Shown here piece by piece: positions 21,188 through 32,235 of a stretch of 64,000 nt of DNA (positions are counted from its first letter, which is position 1; each line of letters begins with the position of its first letter). The stretch covers positions 41,914,623 to 41,978,622 of the forward strand of contig OV277861.1 of the NCBI GenBank assembly GCA_922989275.2, read 5' to 3'. Below the pieces are notes generated by a model. That model saw only the letters and a list, made by a program, of their open reading frames with translations. It did not search any database and had not been told where the DNA came from. This DNA is from Gari tellinella. Its lineage: Eukaryota > Mollusca > Bivalvia > Cardiida > Psammobiidae. Made by a program: the position numbers and the translations under genes.

Positions 21188-21255
21188 CAAATAGTTTGGA
21201 TCCAGATTAGATGCAGCATTATGTTGCATCTGATCTGGATCCAAACTGTTTGCAA
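21188..21255. repeat. hairpin GTTTGGATCCAGATTAGATG
   Basis: Arms ATAGTTTGGATCCAGATTAG and CTGATCTGGATCCAAACTGT close on GCATTATGTTGC. The same hairpin, slightly altered, is in the duplicate at about 22551-22624, so it predates the duplication. Confidence 0.7.
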
Positions 21256-21647
21256 ATATTGGTTATTTGCCCATAGTATATTAAGGGTAACTCAGGTAAA
21301 TACAGTTCTGCCTAAATCAAAAATACTGTAAAACCTGCCTAGAGCAGCACTTAAACTGTGCAGGGTGGTGTCAAATGTGACCCTAGGGATTTCATTTTAA
21401 CAAACTATAGAGAGATCCACCAGGAGATTCTACTGTACAAATATCAAAGCTTAGGGCCTAGTAGTTTTGGGCAAGAAGATTTTTTAAAGATTTTTGCTTT
21501 TTTGCTTTTTCAAGCAGAGTTTGTGCTTTTTTTCATTTTTTTTGAACAACTTCTGTAGAGAAGCATCCAAGGAACATCATGAGCAGTTTGAACTCTCCCT
21601 ATAATCGGCGGGTTTCAGAGGAGATGTCGTTTGAAGTAAAAGTGAAC

Positions 21648-21715
21648 GGACAGACGGACAGACGGACAGACGGACAGACAGACAGACGGACAGACGGACA
21701 GACGGACAGACGTAC
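21648..21715. repeat. (GACGGACA)n microsatellite
   Basis: About eight units of an 8-bp motif, preceding the element's 3' hairpin. The counterpart in the duplicate is at 23018-23092 and differs in unit count. Confidence 0.85.
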
Positions 21716-21849
21716 TACGGACGGTGAGCGGTCACAATAGCTCACCTTGAGCCTTTGGCTCAGGTGAGCTAAAAAACAATGATGTCAGAGTTATGGCCTT
21801 TGCAAATGGCACTTCCTCTCATTAGGCTCTTTCCAAATAGGCAATTTCA

Positions 21850-22205
21850 TTTTACCCATTACCCCATAGCATGTTTCTAATTTTGAAAATAGGTGGCCAC
21901 CTAAAGCAGGTTGAAAGTAAAGCAGAATGTGTCTTAACCCTTAGCCTGCCACTCACGACTATAGCTTTATATGCAAACAGCTTGGATCCGGATTAGACGC
22001 CGAGTAACTCGGCGTCTCATCCGGATCCAAGCTGTTTGACACTCGGACAACATTTTCAGCAATTTTGAGCAACTTTGAAGCACTTTGAAACGTGAAGCAG
22101 ACGAGAAATATAGCAGACGACAATTTATTTGGCGGGCTAAGGGTTAATGCACACTTTGCTTTACTTTTGCATCTTACATTTTCATGACTGTTTAAAGTGG
22201 AATTA
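21850..22205 (-). mobile_element. MITE-A split at its hairpin apex by MITE-C
   Basis: Left half CCCATTACCCCATAGCATG to GAATGTGTC (21933); right half resumes TGCACACTTTGC at 22148. The insertion point is the TTAA in the middle of the palindrome. Confidence 0.8.
21938..22143 (+). mobile_element. MITE-C in hairpin apex
   Basis: Complete copy, TTAA at 21934-21937 and 22144-22147, hairpin apex CGAGTAACTCG. Close to the copies at 4407 and 47485. Confidence 0.85.
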
Positions 22206-23304
22206 TTGAAAAGACATACAGATAACTCTGACAAAACCAATATTAAACATATGTATAAATATGGCATAAGACATAATTACATAACTGTCAGTGGATCACT
22301 TCCAGATCCTGTTTCTCTAAGTATGAATCAGACTGAACCATATCTAAACTTTAGCAGACAACATGTTCAGCTGATCATGACTAGTTCTGTGATACCCACT
22401 ACCAGTTCAGAGTTGCATAATATTTGACCTCAGTGGCTAGAACGCTTGGGCTTACCCTTACCAGACTGAAATGATGTCTGCTTAAAACCTACTGTATGTG
22501 AAAAGTGTACAAAAAAACAATTTAGAAACTGTTAAGTTGGTAAATGAGTGGCAAATAGGTTGGATCCAGATTAGATGTAGCATTATGATTATGTTGCATC
22601 TGATCTGGATCCAAAATGTTTGCAAATATTGGCTATTTGCCCATAGTATATTAAGGGTAACTCAGGTAAATACAGTTCTGCCTAAATCAAAAATACTGTA
22701 AAACCTGCCTAGAGCAGCACTTAAACTGTGCAGGGTGGTGTCAAATGTGACCCTAGGGATTTCATTTTAACAAACTATAGATAGATCCACCAGGAGATTC
22801 TACTGTACAAATATCAAAGCTTAGGGCCTAGTAGTTTTGGGCAAGAAGATTTTTTAAAGATTTTTGCTTTTTTGCTTTTTCAAGCAGAGTTTGTGCTTTT
22901 TTTCCTTTTTTTTGAACAACTTCTGTAGAGAAGCATCCAAGGAACATCATAAGCAGTTTGAACTCTCCCTACAATCGGCGGGTTTCAGAGGAGATGTCGT
23001 TTGAAGTAAAAGTGAACGGACAGACGGACAGACGGACAGACAGACAGACGGACAGACGGACAGACGGACAGACGGACAGACGGACAGACGTACTACGGAC
23101 GGTGAGCGGTCACAATAGCTCACCTTGAGCCTTTGGCTCAGGTGAGCTAAAAATGGACAAGTCTTAATTGGAATCTGGAATTGTCAATTTGATGTTTTAG
23201 GGGTGAATAAGTTTAAACACTTGTAAGCATGATTGTTCATACTTCTATTAGTATTTTCTGACATAAAACACAATTGACATTTATAAATCTTCTTTAACAA
23301 GATG

Positions 23305-23561
23305 CAGGGCTGCCATTTCTCCGGATTTTTCCTAAGTATTCAGATTTTTATCCTAGCAGGTCGTAGCTTAAAACAGGCTGAAAGAAAAGCAGAATGCGCC
23401 TTAAGGCGCATTCTGCTTTACTTTCAACCTGTTTTAAGCTGTCACGTGTCTTTAAAACAAGAAACAGATTATGGGGTAAAGGTGCGATTAGTAAAATTGC
23501 GTCTGAAAACTTTAAAAATTTGAAATCTTAGGATTTTTATGATCAACTTATGGCAGCCCTG
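23305..23561 (-). mobile_element. MITE-E
   Basis: Ends CAGGGCTGCCATTTCTCCGG and TTATGGCAGCCCTG, flanked by CAAGATG (23298-23304, 23562-23568). The centre is the same palindrome as MITE-A (AAACAGGCTGAAAGAAAAGC, apex GCCTTAAGGC). Confidence 0.85.
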
Positions 23562-23568
23562 CAAGATG

Positions 23569-24364
23569 TGTTTATGAAACACTATGCCCCATAATGTGAT
23601 CATGACCTCTTAATGACCTTGACCATTGTCTGATATGGCTCAACTTGTACTCGACTGAAAAGCTTTTTAAGTTGAGCACACATGTCAACAATGAAGTCAC
23701 CATCACAATTATTTCCAAAATTATGGCCAAATCTAAATTCATATTGACCTCTAAATGGCATTGACCTTTGTCTTACATGACCCATTTTGAAGTTAGCTCA
23801 AAAGCTTCTTGAGTTGACTACATCATGCCAAATATGTCATCTCTATTACACATACATGTAGTTAAAAGTAATGGCAATTGTTGAAGTTGTAGACAGACAA
23901 ATAGTTTGGTTTGTGTCAGTTTCTGCCATCTATGGGCTAATTGGATGTCCCTAGAGAGAGGGGAGCAGATACAGAAAACACAGGCACAATGCCCTACTCT
24001 TATTATCAACAGAATTCTCTGGTTCTTTTGGATGCCCAGTGTAAAGCATCGGATATATCGAACCTGGGTTTAAAAAGTCATATCCAAAGGACTTGGTCCG
24101 GTGAGGGATCAAACTCATAACCCCTGGAACAACAGCCCGGTGACAGACAGATAGACAAAAGTTGTTAACAGACGGACAGAGCAAATATATTATGCACCAT
24201 ACTAAGCCATGAAGGGCATAAAAATTATGTATCCTTGGCAAGAACTGACCTTTAAGAGGTGTGAGATTCCATACAGTGCAACAAATATAAACTCTAAATG
24301 TTCATCATACAAGATTAACTCACAAACTGATAGTATCTACATTTTGTAGATTAGATACATATGT
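23569..24364. other. no gene; diffuse mollusc-type repeat
   Basis: Low-copy-looking DNA with repeated TGACCTTGACC-like motifs, a GACAGACAGATAGAC run and GACGGACAGA, typical of decayed Helentron-like repeats. Nothing definite. Confidence 0.3.
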
Positions 24365-24545
24365 GAGTCTTTCACATTCAGTGTACCTGTGAAGAATACG
24401 CTTCTCATTTACGAACAAGTGTAGCCCCAAATCAGAGAGCTACTATAGGAACCCTCTGATTAGGGTATGTTTTAATAAACTAATATTACTAGACTAAATT
24501 GGATACTGAAATTGTCTATGTGAATTTTGAAGGTAAATGAGTTTA
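24365..24545 (-). mobile_element. old MITE-B remnant
   Basis: GTGTACCTGTGAAGAATACG, AATCAGAGAGCTACTATAGG / AACCCTCTGATTAGGG and CTGAAATTGTCTATGTG follow in B order. Confidence 0.5.
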
Positions 24546-24588
24546 TAAGGTTATTCAAAATGACACAACACTTTTCACACTAACTCCA

Positions 24589-24828
24589 ACCCTTTACTCC
24601 ATAGCCTGTTTCTAGTTTTGAAAACATGTAACTACTTAAAGCAGGTTGAAAGTAAAGCAGAATGTGCCTTAAGGCACATTCTGCTTTACTTTCAGCCTGC
24701 TTTAAGCTACCATCTGCAAGGATATAGAAACTTTTTCTAATGGTACATGTTCATGACTGTATTAATTGGAACTTTTTCAATGGAGGAAAAAAAATGTTTT
24801 AAAATGTGTTTCTATAGAGGAAAGGGTT
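24589..24828 (-). mobile_element. MITE-A
   Basis: CCCTTTACTCCATAGCCTG start, perfect palindrome near 24637-24707, end AGAGGAAAGGG. Flanking TTAA partly decayed. Confidence 0.75.
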
Positions 24829-25028
24829 TAGCAATCATCTGCCTTAAACACAGTTGTGTATACATGATTTTCATTGTTGGCTATATAGGCAAGTGTAAAT
24901 GACAATTCCAGCATCATCTTATCAATGACAACCTAAGAAAGATTTGAATGTGCATGACTAAATGCAATACAGGAAAATAAATGACACAGATACATACATG
25001 TATCTGGTTAATTATCTCCCATTAAACC

Positions 25029-25221
25029 CAGGGCTCCAGATAAGGGGAGTATTTCAAAAACTAAAATCTTTATTTATGCTTTAAACCCTATAGTGTTACT
25101 ACTGATTAGAATCGTCTCTTCAAGACGATTCTAATGAGTAGTAACAACATAGGATTTGGTGCTGAATGATTGAGAAAATTTTGGATTTGTAATGGTTTAC
25201 TTCCTCTTATCTGGAGTCTTG
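25029..25221 (+). mobile_element. MITE-D with perfect 8-bp duplication
   Basis: Flanked by ATTAAACC at 25021-25028 and 25222-25229. Ends CAGGGCTCCAGATAAG and TTATCTGGAGTCTTG. The duplication length supports a hAT-type origin. Confidence 0.9.
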
Positions 25222-25343
25222 ATTAAACCTATATTCTATACAAAAAAAACCACATGTAATATACTGTACAAAGACATACTTTTCTATATGTAAAACCCAT
25301 GCACAACTGCCATTCAATGGAGAGTAATTGAAATCTGTAAAAC

Positions 25344-25568
25344 CATTAACCCATAGATACTCATTTTTACGATTTTAAATTATTCCTCCACTGAAAAAAT
25401 ATTTCCAATTTATACAATGAAATATTTTCTTTATCCAAGCAGATGTTAGCTTACAGCAGATTAAAAGCAAAGCAGAATGCTCCTTGAGGCGTATTCTGCT
25501 TTACTTCCCACCTGCTTTAAGTGGTCACCTATCTTTTATACTAGAAACAGACTATTGGATAAATGGTT
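25344..25568 (+). mobile_element. MITE-A, diverged
   Basis: AACCCATAGATACTC start, degraded hairpin near 25450-25520, GGATAAATGGTTAA end. Confidence 0.65.
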
Positions 25569-25828
25569 AAGATAGGTTACTGCTGAATGACATGTATATG
25601 TGTCATTTACAAACAGAGAGTCAGTGTACCTGTGAAGAGTACACTTGTCTGATGCAAGCATTGCAGAATCAAATCAGAGGGCTCCTACAAAGGGCTCTTG
25701 AATCAAACCAAATTTCTGATCTGAATACTCGTGATAATTGCTTTGTAAAAGCATTGAAGTAAAATTTGTAAAACTAGAAGCATCATCTCTAGGTACAGGT
25801 GCATCTCTAAGTTTACCTTGAAAAATAC

Positions 25829-25905
25829 AGTAGAACCTCGTTATCTTGAACTTGTTTAAGTCGAACTTACCCATATTTCAAAGTTAAAACATGGTTTAAC
25901 CACTT
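25829..25905 (+). mobile_element. MITE-G remnant
   Basis: TACAGTAGAACCTCGTTATC and CCCATATTTCAAAGTTAAAAC match the first half of the G elements at 46450 and 49139. The right half is missing. Confidence 0.6.
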
Positions 25906-26023
25906 TTTAACTTTTAAACACATGTATGCTTGACTACAGCCAGCTAGATTTATAGAAATTCAATTGTAGAAAAAAAGGTAAGAGGTCAAGATACATGTAT
26001 TGAAGTTCGGCTGCAGGCATGTT

Positions 26024-26347
26024 AACCCTTTCCCTTATAGAAGCGACTTTTAGCACATTCATTTTATTCATCCTCTGAAGAAAATAGTTCCAAATTATAC
26101 CTTTATGAATATGTGTCATATTTAATACTTTCCTTATTCTAGCAGTTAATAGCTTAAAGCAGGCTGAAAGTAAAGCAGAATGCGCCTTATGGCACATTCT
26201 GCTTTACTTTCAGCCTGCTTTAAGCAGCCATGTGTCAACAAAACTAGAAACAGGCGATGGGGAAAAGGTATGATTCGTAAAATTGCGCTTGAATAAGGCA
26301 AATTTGGAAATCTTAGGATTTTTTATGTCAACTTATGGCAGCCCTGT
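26024..26347 (+). mobile_element. chimeric MITE: A left end, E right end
   Basis: Starts as MITE-A (TTAACCCTTTCCCTTATAG), has the shared palindrome (about 26154-26224), then switches to MITE-E sequence (GATTCGTAAAATTGCG ... TTATGGCAGCCCTG). The two ends belong to different families. Confidence 0.75.
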
Positions 26348-26599
26348 ACCCTACAATCCTCAATTCCACTGTAAAAAGTTTGGAGCAAGATCAGTCACCA
26401 GGAAACCCTGTGTCTGATCTGGCCCCAAAACTTTTTGCTGCTATGGTTGAAAACAACTATCTACTTTTTACTTCTTTTTTTTTCTTAAAGCCATTTCTTA
26501 CATGGTAATGCATTGAGTTCATCTTCAACTTAAGTTTTCAGTGGTTTAACCCTTTTCCAAATTAATAGTTTGCTATATTTAAGTCAGAGGGTTGTTTAA

Positions 26600-26836
26600 A
26601 CTTTAATTAAAGCATGCTCTATTAAGTCCATCACCAACATGGAGATTCAGAGCCCAAGACTGCGTGGGAGACCGAGAAAATCATGGTCAGATTGTGTTAA
26701 GGCTGACATTAATGCATGCAACCTAGATGTGAACCCACTTGACAGAGCTGCTTGGCGATCAAGTATCAGACAAACTAGCCGCCTGCTGCCTACCCCAGAT
26801 GCTGGGACACCCGCAGCAGATGACAAATCAAATTAG
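26600..26836 (+). pseudogene. C-terminal fragment of a LINE-type ORF2
   Basis: The open frame from 26639 reads RGRPRKSWSDCVKADINAC and DRAAWRSSIRQ. This GRPR...W.DC.K.D...R..WR pattern is the usual tail of many non-LTR retrotransposon polyproteins. No reverse transcriptase domain remains upstream. It ends in a stop at 26834-26836. Family assignment is from memory. Confidence 0.6.
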
Positions 26837-26859
26837 GATTAAGTAGTAAGTAGTAGTAG

Positions 26860-27026
26860 CTGAAGGTAAAGCAAACTGCTCATTAATTAGACTGCTTTAA
26901 GCTACCATCACTAGGACAAAGAAAATATTTTTACAGTGCATATTCATGACTATACAATTGAATTACTTTCTTCTGTGGAAGAATAAATTCAAGGCGTAAA
27001 AAGGCATATCTATGGAGTAATGGGTT
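26860..27026 (-). mobile_element. MITE-A, truncated on the left
   Basis: Part of one hairpin arm, then GACTGCTTTAAGCTACCATC and the normal right end (ATGGAGTAATGGGTTA). Confidence 0.6.
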
Positions 27027-27071
27027 AGAGACAAAAGAATAATGTCTTCTCCACTGTACCAAGTTGTAATC

Positions 27072-27326
27072 CAGGGCTACCATAAGTTGACATGAAAAAT
27101 CCTAAGATTTCCAAATTAGCATTTTTCAAGTGCGATTTTACGAATCGTACCTTTATCCTATCGCCTGTTTCTAGTTTTGTTGACATATGGCTGCTTAAAG
27201 CAGGCTGGAAGTAAATCAGAATGCGCCTTAAGGCGCATTCTGCTTTACTTTCAGCCTGCTTTAAGCTACCGTGTACTAGAAAAAAATCCGAAGATTTAGG
27301 AAAAATCCGGAGAAATGGCAGCCCTG
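27072..27326 (+). mobile_element. MITE-E
   Basis: Flanked by GTAATC (27066-27071, 27327-27332). Ends CAGGGCTACCATAAGTTGAC and GAGAAATGGCAGCCCTG. Interior includes the MITE-A-like CCTTTATCCTATCGCCTG and the shared palindrome. Confidence 0.85.
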
Positions 27327-27530
27327 GTAATCATATACATGTATAATCAAATAATGTCTAATCTACAGCATCTAATTATAGCTTACTTTAAACACTAAAT
27401 AAGAAGTATCTAAATTGTCATTCACTGTGAACACAAAATGGGCAGCATCTAAATTGTAATTTGAAAATTGACTAAGAACATGTCACATGCAGCCAATTGG
27501 CAACTGACTGAGAACATACAAGCAGCGCTT

Positions 27531-27684
27531 AACCCTATATCCCTACATAGCCTGGTTTTTAGTTTTAAAAACAGATGGTTGCTTAAAGCAGATTGAAAGT
27601 TAAGTATTCTGCTTTATTTTGCACCTGATTTAAGCAAACCAGATGTTTTCAATTCTGAAAACAAGCTATGGGGGAAAGGGTTAT
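27531..27684 (-). mobile_element. MITE-A, shortened
   Basis: AACCCTATATCCCTACATAG start and GGGGGAAAGGGTTA end, hairpin arms reduced (TTGAAAGTTAAGTATTC). Confidence 0.6.
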
Positions 27685-27692
27685 CACATTAA

Positions 27693-27932
27693 CCCATTAC
27701 CCCATAATTACGCCTTTTTACGTCTTTAATTAAATCCTCCACTGAAGAAAATAGTTCCAATTTATACTGTCAGAAATAAAAATCATAAGAAATATTTTCT
27801 ATATTCTAGCAGATAATAGCTTAAAGCAGGCTGAAACTAAAGTAGAATGTGCCTTAAGGCACATTCTGCTTTTCAACCTGCTTTAAGTGGCCACTTATCT
27901 TCATTACTAGAAACAGGCTATGGGGTAATGGG
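27693..27932 (+). mobile_element. MITE-A
   Basis: TTAA-flanked (27689-27692, 27933-27936), ends CCCATTACCCCATA and GGGGTAATGGG, palindrome with one arm shortened. Confidence 0.8.
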
Positions 27933-28128
27933 TTAAACCCCAGGGAAGAGAACAATTGTCATTTACAAACAGTGCATCTATGAAGAGTATACAGTGTAGA
28001 CCCTGATCAGAGGGCTCCAACTGGTCTGCACTGTTCGTCAGTTTGCAATATAGTTAAATTCAATCCTAAATATCTGAAAGATGGACTAGATCTCTAGATT
28101 TAGTTGTAAAGTGGAATTGTCCATTTGA

Positions 28129-28382
28129 CAGGGCTGCCATAAGTTGACATGAAAAATCCTAAGATTTCCAAATTAGCATTTTTCAAGTGCGATTTTACGA
28201 ATCGTACCTTTACCCCATCGCCTGTTTCTAGTTTTGTTGACACGTGGCTGCTTAAAGCAGACTGTAAGTAAAGCAGAATGCGCCTTAAGGCGCATTCTGC
28301 TTTACTTTCAGCCTGCTTTAAGCTACATGTACTAGAAAAAAATTCGAAGATTTAGGAAAAATCCGGAGAAATGGCAGCCCTG
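28129..28382 (+). mobile_element. MITE-E inside an old MITE-B
   Basis: Flanked by ATTTGA (28123-28128, 28383-28388). B-family sequence ends at GAATTGTCCATTTGA and resumes with AGTCTCAGGGGTGAATGAG, so the E element split an older B copy (about 27955-28412). Confidence 0.8.
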
Positions 28383-28437
28383 ATTTGAAGTCTCAGGGGT
28401 GAATGAGATAACTACTGTCAGACATGTCCTAAAATAG

Positions 28438-28596
28438 CAGGGCTGCCATTTATCAGGAATTTTTCCAAAATTGTCGTATTTTTACCCTAGCAGATGGATT
28501 TTTAAAGCAGACTGAAAGTAAAGCTTTCAACCTGCTTGAAAAATAGAAAAATTTGGAAATCTTAGGATTTTTCATGGCCAACTTATGGCAACCCTG
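28438..28596 (-). mobile_element. MITE-E, internally deleted
   Basis: Ends CAGGGCTGCCATTTATCAGG and TTATGGCAACCCTG; most of the palindrome is gone (AAAGCTTTCAACCTGC remains). Confidence 0.75.
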
Positions 28597-28855
28597 AAAT
28601 TTCAAACTCAGAGTACAAATTCAATTAACTATAGCATAATTCATTGTAACATTAGCATTCATAATTTATTGGATTCATTAACACCTTGAACCCCTAGCTT
28701 TGAGTATACCCGTCCTTAACAAACAATATACATGTGAACAGTTACAGGTAGATATAATATTGATAAATTAACCTAAAAATTTTCCAATTATATGTAGCGC
28801 TGATGAAGTGACATAGGACACTGAACATTTTGTATTGATTTCATACAGTGGAGAA

Positions 28856-29337
28856 GACGTAATTCTTTCCCATTTAAATGCAAACGAAACGCAAACACAT
28901 CCCAATTAAACGCAGAAAAGTACATCTTTTCCACAACCCTGACTATTCATGTTAATGCGACTGGCAAACAGTTTGGAGCCAGATCAGACAACCGGTTACC
29001 CAGCGTCTGATCTGGCTCAACAGTTTATAATGGTAGTAAAATTTTTAGCGTAAATGCAATAACCCTTTGAACCCTAGTCCCTCATATAGGCGTCCTTTTC
29101 AAACAGTGTACATGTGAATAATACACTTGTCCTGTGCAAACAGTGATGACCCAGATCAGAGGGCTCCGAAAGGAGCCCTCTGATCAGGGTCTTCACTGTT
29201 TGTCATAATGTCAAACATTGACAAAAAACAACCCTTAAAAGTCAGAAATGGACTAGACTAAGATGGAAACTGGAATTGTCCATTTAAAGTTTCAGGGAGG
29301 AAAGAGTTAATTGGGATAGAATAAAATCTTCTCCACT
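28856..29337 (+). mobile_element. MITE-F split by MITE-B
   Basis: CAGTGGAGAAGACG start, hairpin GTTTGGAGCCAGATCAGAC (about 28966-29030), end AATCTTCTCCACT after the B insertion. Confidence 0.75.
29063..29306 (-). mobile_element. MITE-B nested in MITE-F
   Basis: CCCTTTGAACCCTAGTCCC start and GGGAGGAAAGAG end, right TTAA at 29307-29310, perfect hairpin near 29137-29207. Confidence 0.85.
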
Positions 29338-29552
29338 ACCTCATTTGCATAGTTATACACTCACCACTCATTATTTGTGAAAAATAATTAATAAGAAGTG
29401 TTTGTTCAATGACTACTCTGTCTGTTATATTATAATCATATTTATAAGTGAAATATTTTACACCAATGAATACATCAGGTGTGACGATGCGGACATAAAA
29501 ATTTATAAAAATATAACTACTGTAATGACCCTAAGTATTGGGACAGGCAAGC

Positions 29553-29626
29553 CTAAGCAAACAGTGTAGACCCTGATTAGACTGCTCCTGAGGGAGCAGT
29601 CTGATCAGGGTCTACACTGTTTGCAA
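29553..29626. repeat. near-perfect hairpin of the GCAAACAGTG class
   Basis: Arms GCAAACAGTGTAGACCCTGA and complement, apex GCTCCTGAGGGAGC. Flanking DNA does not match a named MITE family. Confidence 0.75.
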
Positions 29627-29937
29627 TTCAGTTTGCACTTTTGGGACAAATTACTGTGTGACAAAAGCGATTTGTTCAAAATTTAGGATAATTACAGCAA
29701 TTACACATGGTGTCCAAATATTTGACCCATTACTCCATAGCCTGTTTCTAGTTTTAAAGATTGGTGGTCACGTAAAGCAGGTTAAAAGTAAAGCAGAATG
29801 TGCCTCAAGGCGCATTCTGCTTTACTTTCAGCCTGCTTTGAGCTATAATCTGCTAGAATATAGAAAAAATTTCTTATGATACATATTCATAACTGTATAA
29901 TAGTGGACCTATTTTCTTCAATGTAGAAATAAATTAA

Positions 29938-30475
29938 AGGGACTCGCAACCGGATGGTGTACTTGTCAAAATAAAATAAAATACTCAAATAAAAGCAAAT
30001 TTGTGGCATTATTTGGCTTCTGACATTAAAAAAATATGATCAGTCCAAAAAAAGTCTCAAGAATTGTCACCGAATCTTAGATTTTTAGATATTTTCCATC
30101 GTTTTTCTATACCGACTAGTAGACGGTATAGTTGTTGTTGTTGCTTCTCTACACGGGCTCAGACATAAACACGAGCCGAATTACGAAGTTGTATGCACTT
30201 TCGATGGCTACACATTGAAATACGTTAAATCGATCCGAGATAAACGGATAGTTCCGTGGTCCATTGGTCTAAGCGGTTTCCCCTATTTTGCCTTCTGTCC
30301 CGCCAATGCCGGGCCCCGGGTTCGAATCCCACCAGAGACCAATATTTTTTTTTATTGAAATACATTTTTTTAAACAGAATTTCTTATCCTAAACTAATTC
30401 TTTACCATTTATATAAGCGTTTGACACATATTTACAAATTACTATTTTTTGTGCACCATCTGGTTGCGAGTCGCT
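29938..30475 (+). mobile_element. MITE-I carrying a tRNA-like sequence
   Basis: TTAA-flanked (29934-29937, 30476-30479). Ends AGGGACTCGCAACCGGATGG and complement of AGCGACTCGCAACCAGATGG. Same content as 5650-6181, inverted. Confidence 0.85.
30250..30342 (+). tRNA. tRNA-like pseudogene inside MITE-I
   Basis: A-box-like TGGTCCATTGGTCTAAGCGG and B box GGTTCGAATCCC, followed by CCAGAGACCA and a T run that could end Pol III transcription. The 5' and 3' ends do not form a proper acceptor stem. Confidence 0.5.
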
Positions 30476-30925
30476 TTAAAGACGTAAAAAGGCATAATTA
30501 TGAGGTAATGGATAAAAGATTTATCAGTGAAATGTTTGACATCAATAAATATTACAGGTGTTAAGATGCTGATATGAAGAAAAATAACATGTAAAATGCT
30601 TCAGCAGAAAGAAAATACAATAATCAACCTATGTGTCATAACAATATAGTGAAACAGTGAAAACCCGCTATTGACCCTTGAATGTTGAACACGTTGGCTT
30701 ATTGACCATCCTGCAAAATTTGAGTGACATGTCTCACCAGGTCCTATTATCCTATCAGGTGATCTAGTGTTTTAGCTAGAGCAGAATCGTGGCCTTATAT
30801 CTTGGGGTTTGTGTTCAAATCGATCACAAAGATCAATTTTATCACAAACCCCAGATAAAAGGTTTTTGTTGTTGTTGAAACATGGTTTTAAGTCACTTTA
30901 ACAGCATTTCAGTCATATTCGACAC

Positions 30926-31423
30926 CAGGGGCCCGTGTCATAAAACTTTGAAATGTATGACAAAAACCATCATAAGTCAAAACTTTAAAATACATTTAAT
31001 TTCTGATTTCTCTATCTAATCCTGTCTTGTGTCATTTCTTTGGAATCGTCTTTTCAAGACGATTCCAAATAGATTCACAAGACAGGATTAACCCTTTCAA
31101 CCCTAGTCCCGCATTTAGGCGTCCATTTCAAACAGTTAACATGTGAATAGTACACTTGTCCTATGCAAACAGTGAAGACCCAGATCAGAGGGCTCCGAAA
31201 GGAGCCCTCTGATCAGGGTCTTCACTGTTTGTCATAATGTCAAACATTGACAAAAACAACCCTTAAAAGTCAGAAATGGACTAGACTAAAATGGAAACTG
31301 GAATTGTCTATTTAAAGTTTCAGGGAGGAAAGAGTTAAATGGTGAAGTAAATAATGAATGAGACTTTTATAATCTGACTTACGGATACTTTTGTTGTACA
31401 AAGTTTTATGAAAAGGGTCCCTG
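30926..31423 (+). mobile_element. MITE-N split by MITE-B
   Basis: Ends CAGGGGCCCGTGTCATAAAA and AAAGTTTTATGAAAAGGGTC. Centre GGAATCGTCTTTTC / AAGACGATTCC. A B element entered at TTAA 31088-31091. Confidence 0.8.
31092..31334 (-). mobile_element. MITE-B nested in MITE-N
   Basis: Complete copy, TTAA on both sides (31088-31091, 31335-31338), hairpin apex GGCTCCGAAAGGAGCC. Confidence 0.9.
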
Positions 31424-31621
31424 GAGACAAGTTGCAAGATCAACACCTCATTTAAATTGATCTAAAAATATGAGGTATTGATCAAGAAATTCGAACCCTG
31501 ACCAGAATAACCAGGTAACAAATATTCTGCATTTTAACCTTTCAGTTCTTGGACCAACGTACAAATACATCATTTTATGATGAATTTATCCATCAATCCG
31601 AATCAAAAAGGTAAACGTTAC

Positions 31622-31974
31622 CTTGGACCACAGGTATTTGACACATACTTTATTATCTATTAACTCCCCCCCTTTTTTACTATACTTCTATTATAGATAC
31701 AAGGTAAACAGCGCAATTCGACACCTAGTCTTTACTATCGACTTAAACTGATGCTAATATAGACTATATTCTCTTGTGGTACCCTCGGGAAATGATTAAT
31801 TTATCAATATCTACTTTTTATTTCATCAAATTCCGTCAAATAACGCCACAGTACGTGAATTATAACGAAAATGTGCATCAAAAAGTTTTATGTCGTTTTC
31901 ACGGTACATAGCAACGAATGGGGGGGGGGGTTAATAGATAATAAAGTATGTGTCAAGTACCTGTGCCTTGGACA
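31622..31974. mobile_element. MITE-Q, ~55-bp inverted ends
   Basis: TTGGACCACAGGTATTTGAC continues as ACATACTTTATTATCTATTA; the complement closes the element at 31920-31974. Runs of C and G lie just inside each end. Only one copy in the window. Confidence 0.65.
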
Positions 31975-32235
31975 AGCTTAGACGAGGTAATTCAAAATAT
32001 CAGTCAACCATGTGGTTAAAGTTTGCAACTACAGTGCTCCCTCTCTACAACAACACCCCTTGGGAGACAAAGATTGTGGGTTTATTTGGAGTGAGTTGCT
32101 AAAGGGAGGGAAAATTAATATCCTAAGAGTGCTGAACATGAATTGGCTTATGTTTGCAAACAGTTTGAAACCAGATCAGACGCCGCATAGAACAGCATCT
32201 GATCTGAGTTCAAAACTGATTGTCGACAAGTTTAA

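Larger units (their letters stand above)
19557..23150 (+). mobile_element. Helentron-like (pearl/HINE-type) repeat array
   Basis: Begins AACAAGAGGGCCATGGCCC...CGCTCACCTGAG and ends with the hairpin CTTGAGCCTTTGGCTCA...GTGAGCTAAAAA. The 5' segment is tandemly duplicated (19557-19970 and 19972-20385). The 3' segment is duplicated too (20388-21772 and 21775-23150). Both 3' copies carry a GACGGACA microsatellite before the hairpin. Subterminal complementarity, 3' hairpin and microsatellite fit Helentron-derived HINEs (inference). Confidence 0.6.
29726..30512 (-). mobile_element. MITE-A split by MITE-I
   Basis: CCCATTACTCCATAGCCTG start, palindrome near 29776-29845; the element is interrupted at AAATTAAAGG (TTAA 29934-29937) and resumes AGACGTAAAAAGGC at 30480. 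Confidence 0.8.
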
